Source: Tubiluchus corallicola
Lineage: Eukaryota; Priapulida; Priapulimorpha; Priapulimorphida; Tubiluchidae
Direction: 5' to 3'
Assembly: GCA_030141605.1 (NCBI GenBank)
Contig: JAQGDQ010000049.1
Span: 680,001 to 744,000, forward strand
DNA length: 64,000 bases
Positions 1 to 10,905 of the stretch are shown here, in pieces. A model generated the notes under the pieces. It had not been told where the DNA came from. It saw nothing but the letters and a program-made list of their open reading frames with translations, and did not search any database. Each line of letters starts with the position of its first letter. Within the stretch, counting starts at the first letter, position 1. The position numbers were made by a program, and so were the translations under genes.

Positions 1-331
1 GATTTAACCGCTGGTTTATTTGCTTGTTCGTTCGTTCGTTGTTCGTTTATTTGTTGATTATTTCGACCCAAGAATCAGTCGGTCAACTAATCAGTGCTAA
101 TTAATTCGTCTGACTTCTGGCTTTTTTATCAAAAAGAAAATTCGGAATTGCCCGACCGTCGTTTTACTTATTATTTGTTAATCAATCATGACTGTTTTAA
201 CTTGCTATCAATATCGGTAGAATTTTCTATTGGTAAAGCTATCGAACGACGTTTAGATAGAATTGTTTATCGAACGTCAAGCATTTTGTTCTACGCATAG
301 CATTGACAGAGTACCATGAGTGCGCCACCAG
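1..331. other. Non-genic AT-rich DNA
   Basis: Only a short (GTTC)n-like run near 26-50; nothing else recognisable. Confidence 0.6.
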
Positions 332-517
332 ATAGAGAGGTAGAGGGGCGAAAGAGGAAAGGTGGAAAGAAAAAGGAGAGAGAGAGAAAGAGAGAGGAGG
401 AGAAAAAGAAAGGAAAGAGACAGAGACAAAGAGGGAGAGGGAGAGAGAGAGACGGGGCTAGAAAAGAAGAAAGAAGGGACAGAGACGAAAAATAGGAAGA
501 AGGAGAGAGAGAGAGAG

Positions 518-560
<43 letters not shown>
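332..560. repeat. Polypurine (GA)n-rich tract
   Basis: Almost uninterrupted purines on the + strand, ending in a pure (GA)n run (about 521-560). The Arg/Glu-rich and Ser/Leu-rich frames across it are by-products of the repeat. Confidence 0.92.
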
Positions 561-563
<3 letters not shown>

Positions 564-1131
564 GCAACTTCGTTATCCTTTAATTAACTTTGCATAGATT
601 TCCCTGGGTTTTAGCGAAACTGTTATAATCTTACAGTGGCCGTTTTTGTAAGCATGCACGCGTCAGGGGAACAAAAATTTTCGCCTGAACAAACTAACAA
701 AAACACAATATTTAGAGATACATATAATTACATAAATGTGTATTATACGGTTGCAAATTTGAGTGTTTCGTTATTTAAAAGCATTTATAAAAACACTTTT
801 ATAAAATGAGATGGCAGTAGACACGCGGCACTTTTGCTGATCATAAAATGTAAAAATTGTAGAAATGAGACTATAGAAAAGCAAAATAGCTTACATAAAA
901 CTATTAAAATGACAATAGCTTAAAAAGTTCCAGCTTGCTAGTCTGATGCTGAAACTAACGATGTTTGGTGCATTAACTACGTCATGATCAAAATCATTCC
1001 AGATTGGGATTACTCGGAAAATTACTGGGGTTATTTGGAAAAGACTATTTGTATACACCTAACCTAAATTTTGCATAAGAGCGTAACAAAATAAATCACC
1101 AAAAGACAAATCTACTAATTTATGGCATGTT
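561..1131. other. Non-genic AT-rich DNA
   Basis: No coding frame, repeat or RNA gene seen. Confidence 0.6.
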
Positions 1132-1500
1132 TTATAAATCATCTTTAACATCAAAAATTATTAATCGAGTGGCTTTGAGTGGTTGCAAATCTAAGATACG
1201 CAAATTATCCGAGTAGTTAAAAATACCAAGTTCACGGCGGGCAAATAATCCAAGGGTAAAGTATTGCTGAACCTTCCCAATTGAAATGAACTGAATTGAA
1301 TCAATAGTGTCAATGCATACAATGAGGTAACCAAACTGGTGTACAATATTCAAGTAGCGGCCTAACATAAGTTTTGTAAGTCGCCATAAGGCCTTTTTGC
1401 TCTTCGTATAAAAACAACGAAAAATCCCATTAACAACAAGCAAGGCTTTAGCAACTTGATCTTTACAATATTTAGAAAAACTGAAGTTTATGTCTAAATC
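1132..1500 (-). mobile_element. Fragment of a CR1/L2-type reverse transcriptase (thumb/C-terminal region)
   Basis: On the - strand an open stretch reads DLDINFSFSKYCKDQVAKALL, then KLMLGRYLNIVHQFGYLI, then GKVQQYFTLGLFARRELG, then LRILDLQPLKATRL. These align in order with the family pattern (KDLGV, FSxH, KA, VRPxLEY, xVQRxFTxRL, RLxxLxLxxLExRR). The last blocks resemble the 40.3-40.4 kb copy (RRLFARLNL, LAFLNLEPLELR), so both loci belong to one family. No catalytic region is present. It is a decayed 3' fragment with no host function inferred. Confidence 0.68.
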
Positions 1501-4500
1501 CTTATAATCATTGTAATAAACGAAATTATATAGTCCACGCTTTTTGTCTGTAAGTTAATTCGTTTATTGACCAGTAACATTACAACAATTCAATGATTCA
1601 GTCCTCTTAATAACATAACAATAGTGACAACATTATAGTGTTCTACAGTCCATAGAAAGGTACCTTTAACCGGAGTAATGGTACACATTTAAGCAATCGT
1701 ACATAAAGTTACAAAGAACTTTGAGCTGTCAACTGGCTAAATTTGGTCCGACACGGTGCAGTCAAAAACATCCATAGAAAACGTGATGCTCAGTTTGGAC
1801 AAAAGTACCTGCGAGATCGCGCGGTCACGCACGATTTTCCCGCGGCGAACGACTAGTTTCAAAACGTAAGAAATGTGATGATATTCCTGCCTTGGTCCAT
1901 GCAATGTGGTGCAATTGGTTCACAGTCATCTCACTAAGCTAAGGTGAGAATTTAACTCTCTACACACATGCTCCGTATAACTTCGAATTCTCAAACACCT
2001 TTCGTGGAAGTCCGAAACCGCAGGGTCAGCACCAATATCCAGCAGACTTTAGATCTCTGGAGACATAAGTGAGCGTATTTATCTAGCAACAATAATGATT
2101 TCTACTAGAAAACTGGTTACGTCAGAGTGACTATATACATTTCGAAGAAACTTCCATTGAAAGCATTTTATATAAGCGCTAGCAGACGGAGCATCTACTT
2201 CAAAAAGGCAGGGGCCATTTGGAGTTTGACCTCTTACTACTAAACCGACTTTCACACTTTCCATTTAAACCGGAGACATCGCTGAAGTTCCACATCCGAG
2301 TTCCACGTTCTCTACGTTTTTGGTTAATGAGGTTACCATCTTGCGTAATAGTAATAATAGGCACCTGTAAACTGCACAGTGGTTCACAGTGAAATCTCCG
2401 TGCGACATTGGTGCAAAAGCTTCATCCTAGGAACCACTAATTCCCATAAACTTGGTTTCAAGCTGATTAATACAGTCTTTAGCCACCAGCAGCATCCAAC
2501 CATTAAGTTATCATTTAGCACTATTTTCGTTAGATCGTCGAAAGATCGCGTGGCAAATCGCAGTTTAGAATATTCTTATGAACTAATATTCTTGCAAATA
2601 CAGTGATAAAATAGTCTCCGGACTTCTGTCTCGAGTTCGAGTCCGGCTGTCAACACTAGCTAGGATATATATATAAATATATATATACTTTGTGTTACAG
2701 AACTAAAAAAACAAACAAAACCAAACATAAAATTCAATATATAACTGCAGACATTTCTACAAACCTTTAAGATCTCCCACGTGCAAACAGCTTTTTTCAA
2801 TCCCTCGTGTTGAATGCCGACAGCAGCTGAAACTGTTAAAACATTACAGAAACAAATTATTGCAGCCCGTGGGATAAAATAACGCTAAAGTTATTATCGA
2901 CAAAATTGCCGAGTTTTTAATTGCGGCAATATTTTTCTGTTTATAAAAGTTGCATTCACGGGTGCCTTTAACATGTGATTTGTGTAAATCGCATTTTTCT
3001 TTTGAAAACCATTGTACGAGAACGATACATACATCATCATAAGGGGTGTCAGGAAATGTTTGACCCCTACAGTACACAAGAAATCAAGAAACAAAATGCG
3101 CACTGTCATGACTGCTACAGTGCTGCGTTTATATAAAAGTGGAAAGTAACATCATCTCGACCACACGTAAAAAACTAAAAAAACTTTTTATTCTGAAAAA
3201 AGAAATTCGACGCAAAACAAACCTGTTTGCCAACTGCATGTGCGTAACGTACTTAGGTTTTAAGATAGAGCACACATTTTGCGGTGAAGTTTCTGATCAT
3301 GTAGTCTGGTGATTTATCTCGCGTTTTCTCGCTCAAAGTGAAAACGTGAGGTGGATAATTTGTATTCTTTTGTGTCGCGTGGAAATTTGTTGAAAATCAG
3401 TGCGAGATTTCTAGAGTGCAAGCAAAGTATGTGCAGTTTTAATGATTTGATTGTTAATTGCATTTTAACACTATGTATACTTATTACTGTACGGCGTGTA
3501 TATTATGAGTCATTTTCTTAAATTAACTTTATAAAAATCATGTAGTCAGCAAGAACAATGTGTTGTAAAAAATCTGCGTAAGATTTTCGTATTCTAATGA
3601 CTAGTTAGGATTAGGCAGAGGCACAGAGACAATATTAGCACACAAAAAACTAAGAGAAGTATCGTACATTTTAAATTGGTTTTCCAAGCCTGGTTGATTT
3701 CCGCATTCGCCAGACGACGTTAGAAGGTTTCTTTGTGTATTTCGTTTGTAACAGTTTTTGCATTCAAACACTGCATGAACGCATCGTTTCAAAAACACAA
3801 TAAATCATTTTGTGGAAATTGTTTCGTGCACAGACAAACGTAAATATCGACTCTCCGTGGGACTAAATGCTCTGCTTCGTTAATGACCCTTGAGGAACGC
3901 CAACTTAGATTTCCCCTTCCCGTCCATTTTAATTAACTGGTTTCTTCAGTAGAAGTTCTTTGCTCATTACTCTAGACATTGAAAGTTGAATCCAGTTTCA
4001 CCAGAGTTGCAGACAATTGATAATAAAGTCCAGGCATTACACAATCATTCGAATGACACACTTTTTTCTCTTGGATCTTAACTCCTGGTGAGTGTTGACG
4101 GTGATACCTTCGCGGATCACTGCACTGATTCTCGGATCAAAGCTCGGGCAACTCTTGAATCAGAGCATCTCCTAATCATAGCTCCTCTGGGCACCTCTTT
4201 GATGAAAGTAACTCTCAGATTATAAGACCTCTCAGTCACAGCACTTCCCTATTCACAGGTTCTTCCCTCTTGAGCCACAGCGCACTCGATTTATACAGAT
4301 TTTCTCTTATTTATTTATATTTGTTGTTTGTATATATTTCGAGTTTAGCGAAGTAACATGCGGGTAATAATAATCGGGACCACCTTTGAAATAGGTATTT
4401 AGTTGCTTAAGGTGTTATCCCTGGACTATGTCCTATAGGAAATTATTATTATATTTCGTAATCCAGCTTTTCTCGGACTACAAACAATTTTCGGATCAGC

Positions 4501-6400
4501 ATCACTTCTGGGGCAGTACACGTACCACTCGTACCTCTCGATCCTCCCGATAAACAATGTAGATGAAAGACTAAAATAGATATAAGATAATTCCTATCGA
4601 GAAGTATATAGATTATAGAAAAACTCCTTTGGTACACCGGATTGTAACATGTGAATCAATGCCAGCTAAATTAAAGCAAATGTTTAATAGGAAAATTACA
4701 CAACATAACACGAGACAATCGGAAGGAGGCCAACTTTTATTATCAAAACCAAGAACAGACTATGAAAGGGCAAGATTACAATATTCTACAATAATACAAC
4801 AATAATAATGCCAATAATATCAATGCTAATATTAAGTTTAAATCGTCAGAAGCACAGCTTGAAAGTGCTTTACTACAAACACTTTTAAGTTCGTCGAATA
4901 TATATTGCTTTTAATCTAAATAGCAATCATAAATTTTAGATGAACTACAGATTTTTTAGGATTATAATTACGTTTTAGAATATTATAGATTTGATTTTTA
5001 GCCATAGCGCTTTTGAATAACCACTATAGAGCTTAGTTTACTTTTAGTATTTTCTTTAGGTTTATGTTGTTTTTTTAGTTTTATTCTACAAATTTGATCT
5101 TATCCATATTTTTATACATTAGCCATAGCTGATATTTTGTGCTTGATTTACAGCCTTGGTTTGGGTAAACAGCGTCGTGGTTCATAATGAGAAACGTCGG
5201 TGGCCATCAGACTTACCATTTTTTGCCCCAGTTACATTAAGTGAGACACACAAGTTACAGCTTAATTTTTCAACTACCTACTTCTAGGTTCTTACGGAAG
5301 TTCATCTTACTTAATGTCTCTAAAGCACCTGCAATATTGCCCTGCCACTACGTAAATTTCATTAACTAAAGTTTAATGAAAACCTGACCCAATTTATACA
5401 ATTATAATACAATTATTATTTTTAAGAACGGTGAACTTTTAACAATTATTACCACAGGAATCTGATTTGACGTTCGCGCGGCTTGTTCTTCGCTGTTACA
5501 TACTTTTCGAAATTCGCTAGTTAGATGGGCACTAACGCGTGCATCTTGAAAACGCGTTGCAGAAAAAACAGCCGCTGTACTACTCAGTTCAGTTATGACG
5601 CAGTGCACACGTTCGAGAACTCGTATACTAGTACAGCGTGAAAATTTAAATTTAAATTTTTAAACTTTAAATTTGCCGAGTTTTTGTGTATGAACTCAGT
5701 GTTGAACAGTAACACTGAACTTCAATTTTCAATTTTTCAAAAACATACAACACGCTCGTGGTCGTGGAATGTTTGTGCCGTTAAGAATTACGTTCAGTTG
5801 TGATGTCATCACTAACTGGGCTCAGTGGTCGTTAATTGAGTGTTTAGCGTCTTCTTTAATTAACAGCAGCACTTTGGAAGCATTATAGGTCTTAAACTAT
5901 ATATTTTTTATCATACTTCAAAATTGGGTAGGGTATGAAAAATCCTTCAAGGTTTCAAGTGATGTTTGCGATTTTCGTACCTTTCGCTGCAGTAGGGTAT
6001 GCAATTTCTCTGCATTATGACAAATTTATTCGCAAACTGTATTCCTTTGAGCCGTTAGGGTAATCATTAAAAAAGTCTCACCCATTATCTTCTTTGCCTG
6101 CAGTTGCAAATGTCTGCAGAAACAACTAAAAACTTACAGAAAATTAGAAAATACGAAAACATTAAATTTTCCCACGGCGGTCATATAATACCTTGTCTAC
6201 GACGCAATGTTCGTTTATCTCTTACCAACAGTAATGGAAGCGATAGATTTCGCAAAACAGAATAGAACTCATAAGATGAATTTTGTAGTTGCAAGACAAT
6301 TTGACTACGAGAAAAATTTGATATTAGAACTTGAACAGAGAATATTTGCGTTCCTTTATAAATATTTCACCGTCTATAAAATCGAATTACATTTTAAAGG
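1501..6400. other. Non-genic AT-rich DNA
   Basis: Apart from the B-box remnant near 2.63 kb and an AAATTTAAATTT-type tract at 5641-5682, I see nothing. The short frames here have no recognisable domain or exon signals. Confidence 0.5.
2612..2655 (+). mobile_element. Isolated pol III B-box remnant
   Basis: AGTTCGAGTCC at 2634-2644 matches a B box, preceded by TCCGGACTTCTGTCTCG. No convincing A box. Possibly a SINE remnant. Confidence 0.28.
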
Positions 6401-6467
6401 AAGCGGTGGCGGCGTTGGCATTGACGGTGGTGATGGTGGTAGCGGCAGTGGCGTCGTGTTGGTGGTG
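6401..6467. repeat. GGT/GGC-rich cryptic trinucleotide repeat
   Basis: A run of GGTGGC, GGTGAT and GGTAGC units, a local GC island in AT-rich DNA. The glycine-rich frame here is probably a repeat artefact. Confidence 0.6.
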
Positions 6468-7181
6468 AAAATAAGGGTTACTGGGCCATAAGTAAAGTCC
6501 ACCAAAAACTAAACCAAAATATCTAAAAGCGAAGCAGAAAAGCAAACCAGAGTTCTTGAGTGTTTATTAAACATGTATTTCTGACTGTTTTTCTAAGCTC
6601 GTGTAATATGCTGTCAAGATTAGTGCACTTTGTCAAAGTTTAATATGTGTTGCAAACGTGAACGTCTGCATGATGACAAAGAAACAAAGAAAAAGTGACA
6701 AACTGAATGGCATCACGGAGGTAGAATTTCGTTTCACTAACAATTGTCAGAAGTTATTGCATTCGCGCTCCTCGCGGATATTATGCTCTTTGCAATTGTT
6801 TATTTACGAGTAAAACGCAGAGACTGGGCAACAAGAAGTGGCATTGGTACTGCGACAATTGATGATAATCAGAAAGTGACATTTTTTATAGAATTCAGAA
6901 CACTGGAATGCGCAGACTAGCATTTAATGGCTTATTTGGCACATCGAAACTGTGGCCAGACTTGAGCTTGCACTTATCAAGATGAGCTGCTGATCAGTAG
7001 ACGTGTCTTACACACTTCCGAATGTCTTAGCTACGAGGTAAACAGTCAGAATCAGTATGGCGAAAGAAATACCCACAGCGAGCATTGAGCCCGACACAAT
7101 TCACTGGCCAGACTCGGATTTATATTCCTTCAATCGCAAGTACATGTTTGTTGACTACTCTACTGGTCATCCAGACATAAA

Positions 7182-7313
7182 AACGATTATGACGATGATG
7201 ACAACGACGACGAATACGACACTGAAGAAGATGATAATGGTGGCGGTGAAAGTGATGATGATTATGATGACGACGATGAAGACGAAGACGACGCCGACGA
7301 TTATAATCACTAG
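7182..7313 (+). other. Acidic 43-codon frame in a GAY-rich tract
   Basis: Read from 7182, 43 codons to a TAG at 7311-7313 give 28 Asp/Glu with a few Tyr, Asn and Gly, using mixed GAT, GAC and GAA codons. It could be the acidic tail exon of an unknown gene, since an AG at 7173-7174 (TCATCCAG) could serve as acceptor. More likely it is a decayed GAY trinucleotide repeat. No partner exon was found. Confidence 0.3.
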
Positions 7314-7940
7314 TATTGCCAATATTTAAAATTGTCATAATTTGAACTTTTATTGAACAAGATAATGTGCTTTTCATCAAATTTACCCAGAAATATAATA
7401 CTCTCAGCTTTTACTTAAAAATGTCACTCGTGAGAGTGTAGGAAGGAAGATTTTTCATTTTGAGTAAATGCTGTCGTTTCTTTCGACACTGTCTCTCTGT
7501 TTTCCTATCAACGTCAAAAGATATTAGAACTTTTCTTCGCGGATTCAAGCTTTTATTGGCAAAATGCTACATTGCGTCTAGTTAATAAGGTTAGTTTTTT
7601 CTTAACTCTTACTGAAAAGCAAACAAAGACACATCACCCATGGATTCACAGTTTAGAGAGGGGGAAACAGAAGAGAGGCAAAAAGACATGAGGTGGGCTG
7701 TTTGTTGGACTGCTAGACGCTTTGGCGATTGAAACACTGTAATAAATGTTAAAAAGGCGCTCTTAACGCAGAATTGATTATAAGCGTGTTAAAAACACGA
7801 ATCGAATGAAATTCACGTTACCTTCATTTTGGTTAGGATTTTCTTGCCTTGTGTCACATGTCGCGTGTTAGATGTAACATGCTTGTCTGTGTGCGTAGGA
7901 ATCAACACCTTCAGTTTTACTTGAGGAACTATTTTACTAG

Positions 7941-8090
7941 AGATACTGGGCGTGTATACGCCTCCTGTCTAGTTTTTTCCGGTTTTAGCTATGATCTGGG
8001 CGTGTATCTGTAACCTGTCCACTTGACTCAATTTTCTCCAGGTTATAGCCCAGAACTGGACGTGTATCTGCTTCCTATCCCAGGTCAAGT
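7941..8090 (+). repeat. Three diverged tandem units (50-60 bp)
   Basis: CTGGGCGTGTAT recurs at 7946 and 7996, and as CTGGACGTGTAT at 8056. Each is followed by CCTGTC/CCTATC and (twice) a CCGGTT/CAGGTT-TAGC block. Confidence 0.65.
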
Positions 8091-9468
8091 ATGTGAGAAA
8101 CCTAGTAAAATTTCCTTTGAATTAAGATTTTTGTGTAGAATGTATTTGTGTTGATTTTGCAGTGCGCTTTGGTGTTGAGCTGCTGCCAGTACAACATTTA
8201 TCTTAAACGTAAGCGTGGATGTCAAACAACAATTTTACTTCTCGAATAGTTTCAAGTTTTTTCTGCTGAATGTGCGCACTGACAAACGTATATGAACGCA
8301 AATGTTATGAACGAAAATTTCCAATATGTAAGATGTTGCGAACGCAGATTAGATTTTTGTTTTTTGTAAATATTTCAGAACTTTTAATCTTTTAGCTCTT
8401 TACAAAAAAAAGGGAGAAAGCAATATTGAGCCACTAAGAACCATGGTGTTTTAAAGTTAAAGTCCACATTTCGCGATGTGCAAATATATATTTTAACATT
8501 ACACGAACATTTAACAAGTGATATTTACAATGATTATACGGGAAAAAACGATTACATGATAATGACGATGCGAATAAATACAGCGAAATGCTACGTTTTA
8601 GGCAGAGAAAAAATAGAGTTAACTACTGTGTATGAGCCATTGGCTACATTAAATTAACGGCTACATCAAAATGAGCATGAGTGAAACAATTTACATACAC
8701 ACTACAAAATACAATTATAATGACTTCATACTGAGAACTGGCTACGGATTATCCTCGACAAGGAGGGGTGTAGTGCCATAACGTGATGGTATGACATCCC
8801 ACGCTAGCTAGGAAAATTTGGCAAGATTATAACTATATATACCTTCTGAGAACGGCCTATATGCAAGTGATTACACGGCTAATTGAGAATGAATCCAAAA
8901 CTAGTTTACATAGAATTTAATGTATACTATGAAACAGGTTTGCAAGGGCAGATCTATGCAACCACGAATAAACACTTTTACTCGAGAAGCGCCATACTGG
9001 CGTTGTTCTCGACATAAGATTTGAAGAGTCCATATCTTTTTCTGGTAATGGTCACATCATTGTAACTTATTACGCGAGCGGTATAGCCTTCATTAACCTA
9101 GTAACATTTGTCCCGCCGCTGGCATATCTACTTCAATCAGCCACATAATTATTATTTGTACAAGTATAGAGAACCGCCGTAAGGTTAGTATTAGATGAAA
9201 GTGCGCTGTCACTCATATTCAGTTTGCCTTAGTCGCCTTCATGGTTCGTTTTCACTAGAATTAATAAGCTATGTATATTATATTACAGTCGTAATTACAC
9301 AGAATCTTTGGTGAGCTCGTTTATTTTGCTGGGCCATAAGATGTAGATTACAACTTAACAAGTATTTGGTTAGATATCACTGAGCGGTTTGGTGTCACCA
9401 GAACTCTGAATTAATTTAAACAAATCTAAAACTTGTCCAACATATGAAAGTGTTGTTAACATATATGC
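8091..9468. other. Non-genic AT-rich DNA
   Basis: Nothing recognisable on either strand. Confidence 0.5.
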
Positions 9469-9555
9469 CATCATCATCATCATCATCATCATCATCTTTA
9501 TCACCATCGTTATCATGGTCTTTATCATTGTCATCATCGCTGTTATCATTACCAA
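9469..9555. repeat. (ATC)n microsatellite
   Basis: A perfect CATCAT run followed by imperfect TTATCA/CATCGT units. Confidence 0.9.
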
Positions 9556-9884
9556 CATCACCAACCAAATGTTTTGCTATTATGAAGCTGCTCGAGACAT
9601 TGTTAATAATCTATTTTATTGCATGCGCAATTATTATAATAATGAAATAACTAATAAGCTAAGACTAAAAGAACTGAATTTCTACAAGGAGAGGGTGAGA
9701 TACAAAATCCAACAAATGTTTATTCTTTATGGACTCTGTATTTTGTATGGTGTTTATACTTACGTAACAGTTTGATTTACAAAATCGTGCGAAAGTGGAT
9801 CAAGATCATTCGTTATGCAATCACAAACAATCCATAACATGCCTAGAAAGGCCTGACGATAAGTAACACCATCCATATTGTCCA

Positions 9885-10375
9885 CGAGATGACGAGAAGA
9901 AAGGGGACCACACAGAATGTAACCACAAGAAGAAATTTGGAGCCCAGAATGGAACTACGATGAGAAAGAGCATCTCACAGAATGCATCTGCGAGAAGAAA
10001 TCGCACCTCGCAAAATGGTACACGAAACGAAAGGGCACATCACTGAACGGAACAATGAGAAGAACTGACAACTCACAGAATAGAACTACGGAAAGAAATA
10101 ACACCTCACAAAATAAAACTACGAGAAAAAATATCACCTCACATGATGGAACAACAAGAAGAAATGACACCTCATGGAATGAAACCACCAGAACAAAGGG
10201 CATCTCATGGAATGGAACTACGAAAAGAAATGACCCTTTTAGAATGAAACCACAAGAAGAAAAAAAGGCTTCACAGAATGGAACCACGAGAAAAAAGGGT
10301 AGCTCGCAGACTGGAAGCACGGGAAGAAAAGGGGACCTTACAGAATAGCACAGCAAGAGGAAACGGGATGCCACG
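9885..10375. repeat. 33-bp minisatellite, about 14-15 diverged units
   Basis: Units resemble GAATGGAACYACRAGAAGAA followed by ATGACACCTCACA. The 33-base period is a multiple of three. Both strands therefore stay open over long stretches, giving an 11-residue repeat (QNGTTRRNDTS-like) on + at 10055-10348 and a hydrophobic 11-residue repeat (LVVPFCEVPFF-like) on - at 9955-10374. No start context, splice sites or domain support expression. Confidence 0.82.
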
Positions 10376-10811
10376 GAGAGGGCGCTTAACGTAAAGTAGA
10401 CGGCGTCTCCCGTTTTCTGATTTGGACGAATGAGAGATTCTGTCTATTTTATTTTTGGCGTCAAAATTCTACGCAGTAATTGGAATTGATGGACTTGCTT
10501 CAAACCTCTAGCGATTTCGTTCAATTTGTTTGCCTTTCGAATGTGTGGTATGCAGGAGAAACTGGATGAAAGCTGATGTTTCAAACCCGGCATAAGCATG
10601 CCATCTAAGACTTGGATAAAACGGGTAGCGAAGCTTAGCTCGAGGTGTATATGCTGTGGCCATTCTGTTACCGAAACTTAGTCAATGTTTCTACCAATAA
10701 CTAATGTCCATAGTATCTACCGATGTATGAAGCTATACCCAAAAGTTAACTAATCAGACCTCTCTCGAATTACGATTTGGGTCACAATGAAACCAGAAGT
10801 GTCATGACGCT

Positions 10812-10905
10812 CATCGCCGCCTCCGCTGCCACCGCCACCGCCACCGCCACCACCACCACCACCACCACTGCTAGCGTCATCATCATCATTATCATTATCA
10901 CCAAA
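10812..10905. repeat. (CCA)n/(CCG)n then (CAT)n repeat
   Basis: CCGCCACC units pass into (ACC)n and then ATCATC units. Local GC-rich island. Confidence 0.85.

Noticed and set aside
277-583. Arg/Glu-rich (+) and Ser/Leu-rich (-) frames
   Set aside because: Forced by the (GA)n tract; no domain and no exon signals.
9885-10375. CRISPR-like periodic repeat
   Set aside because: Contiguous 33-bp tandem units without unique spacers, in a eukaryotic context.
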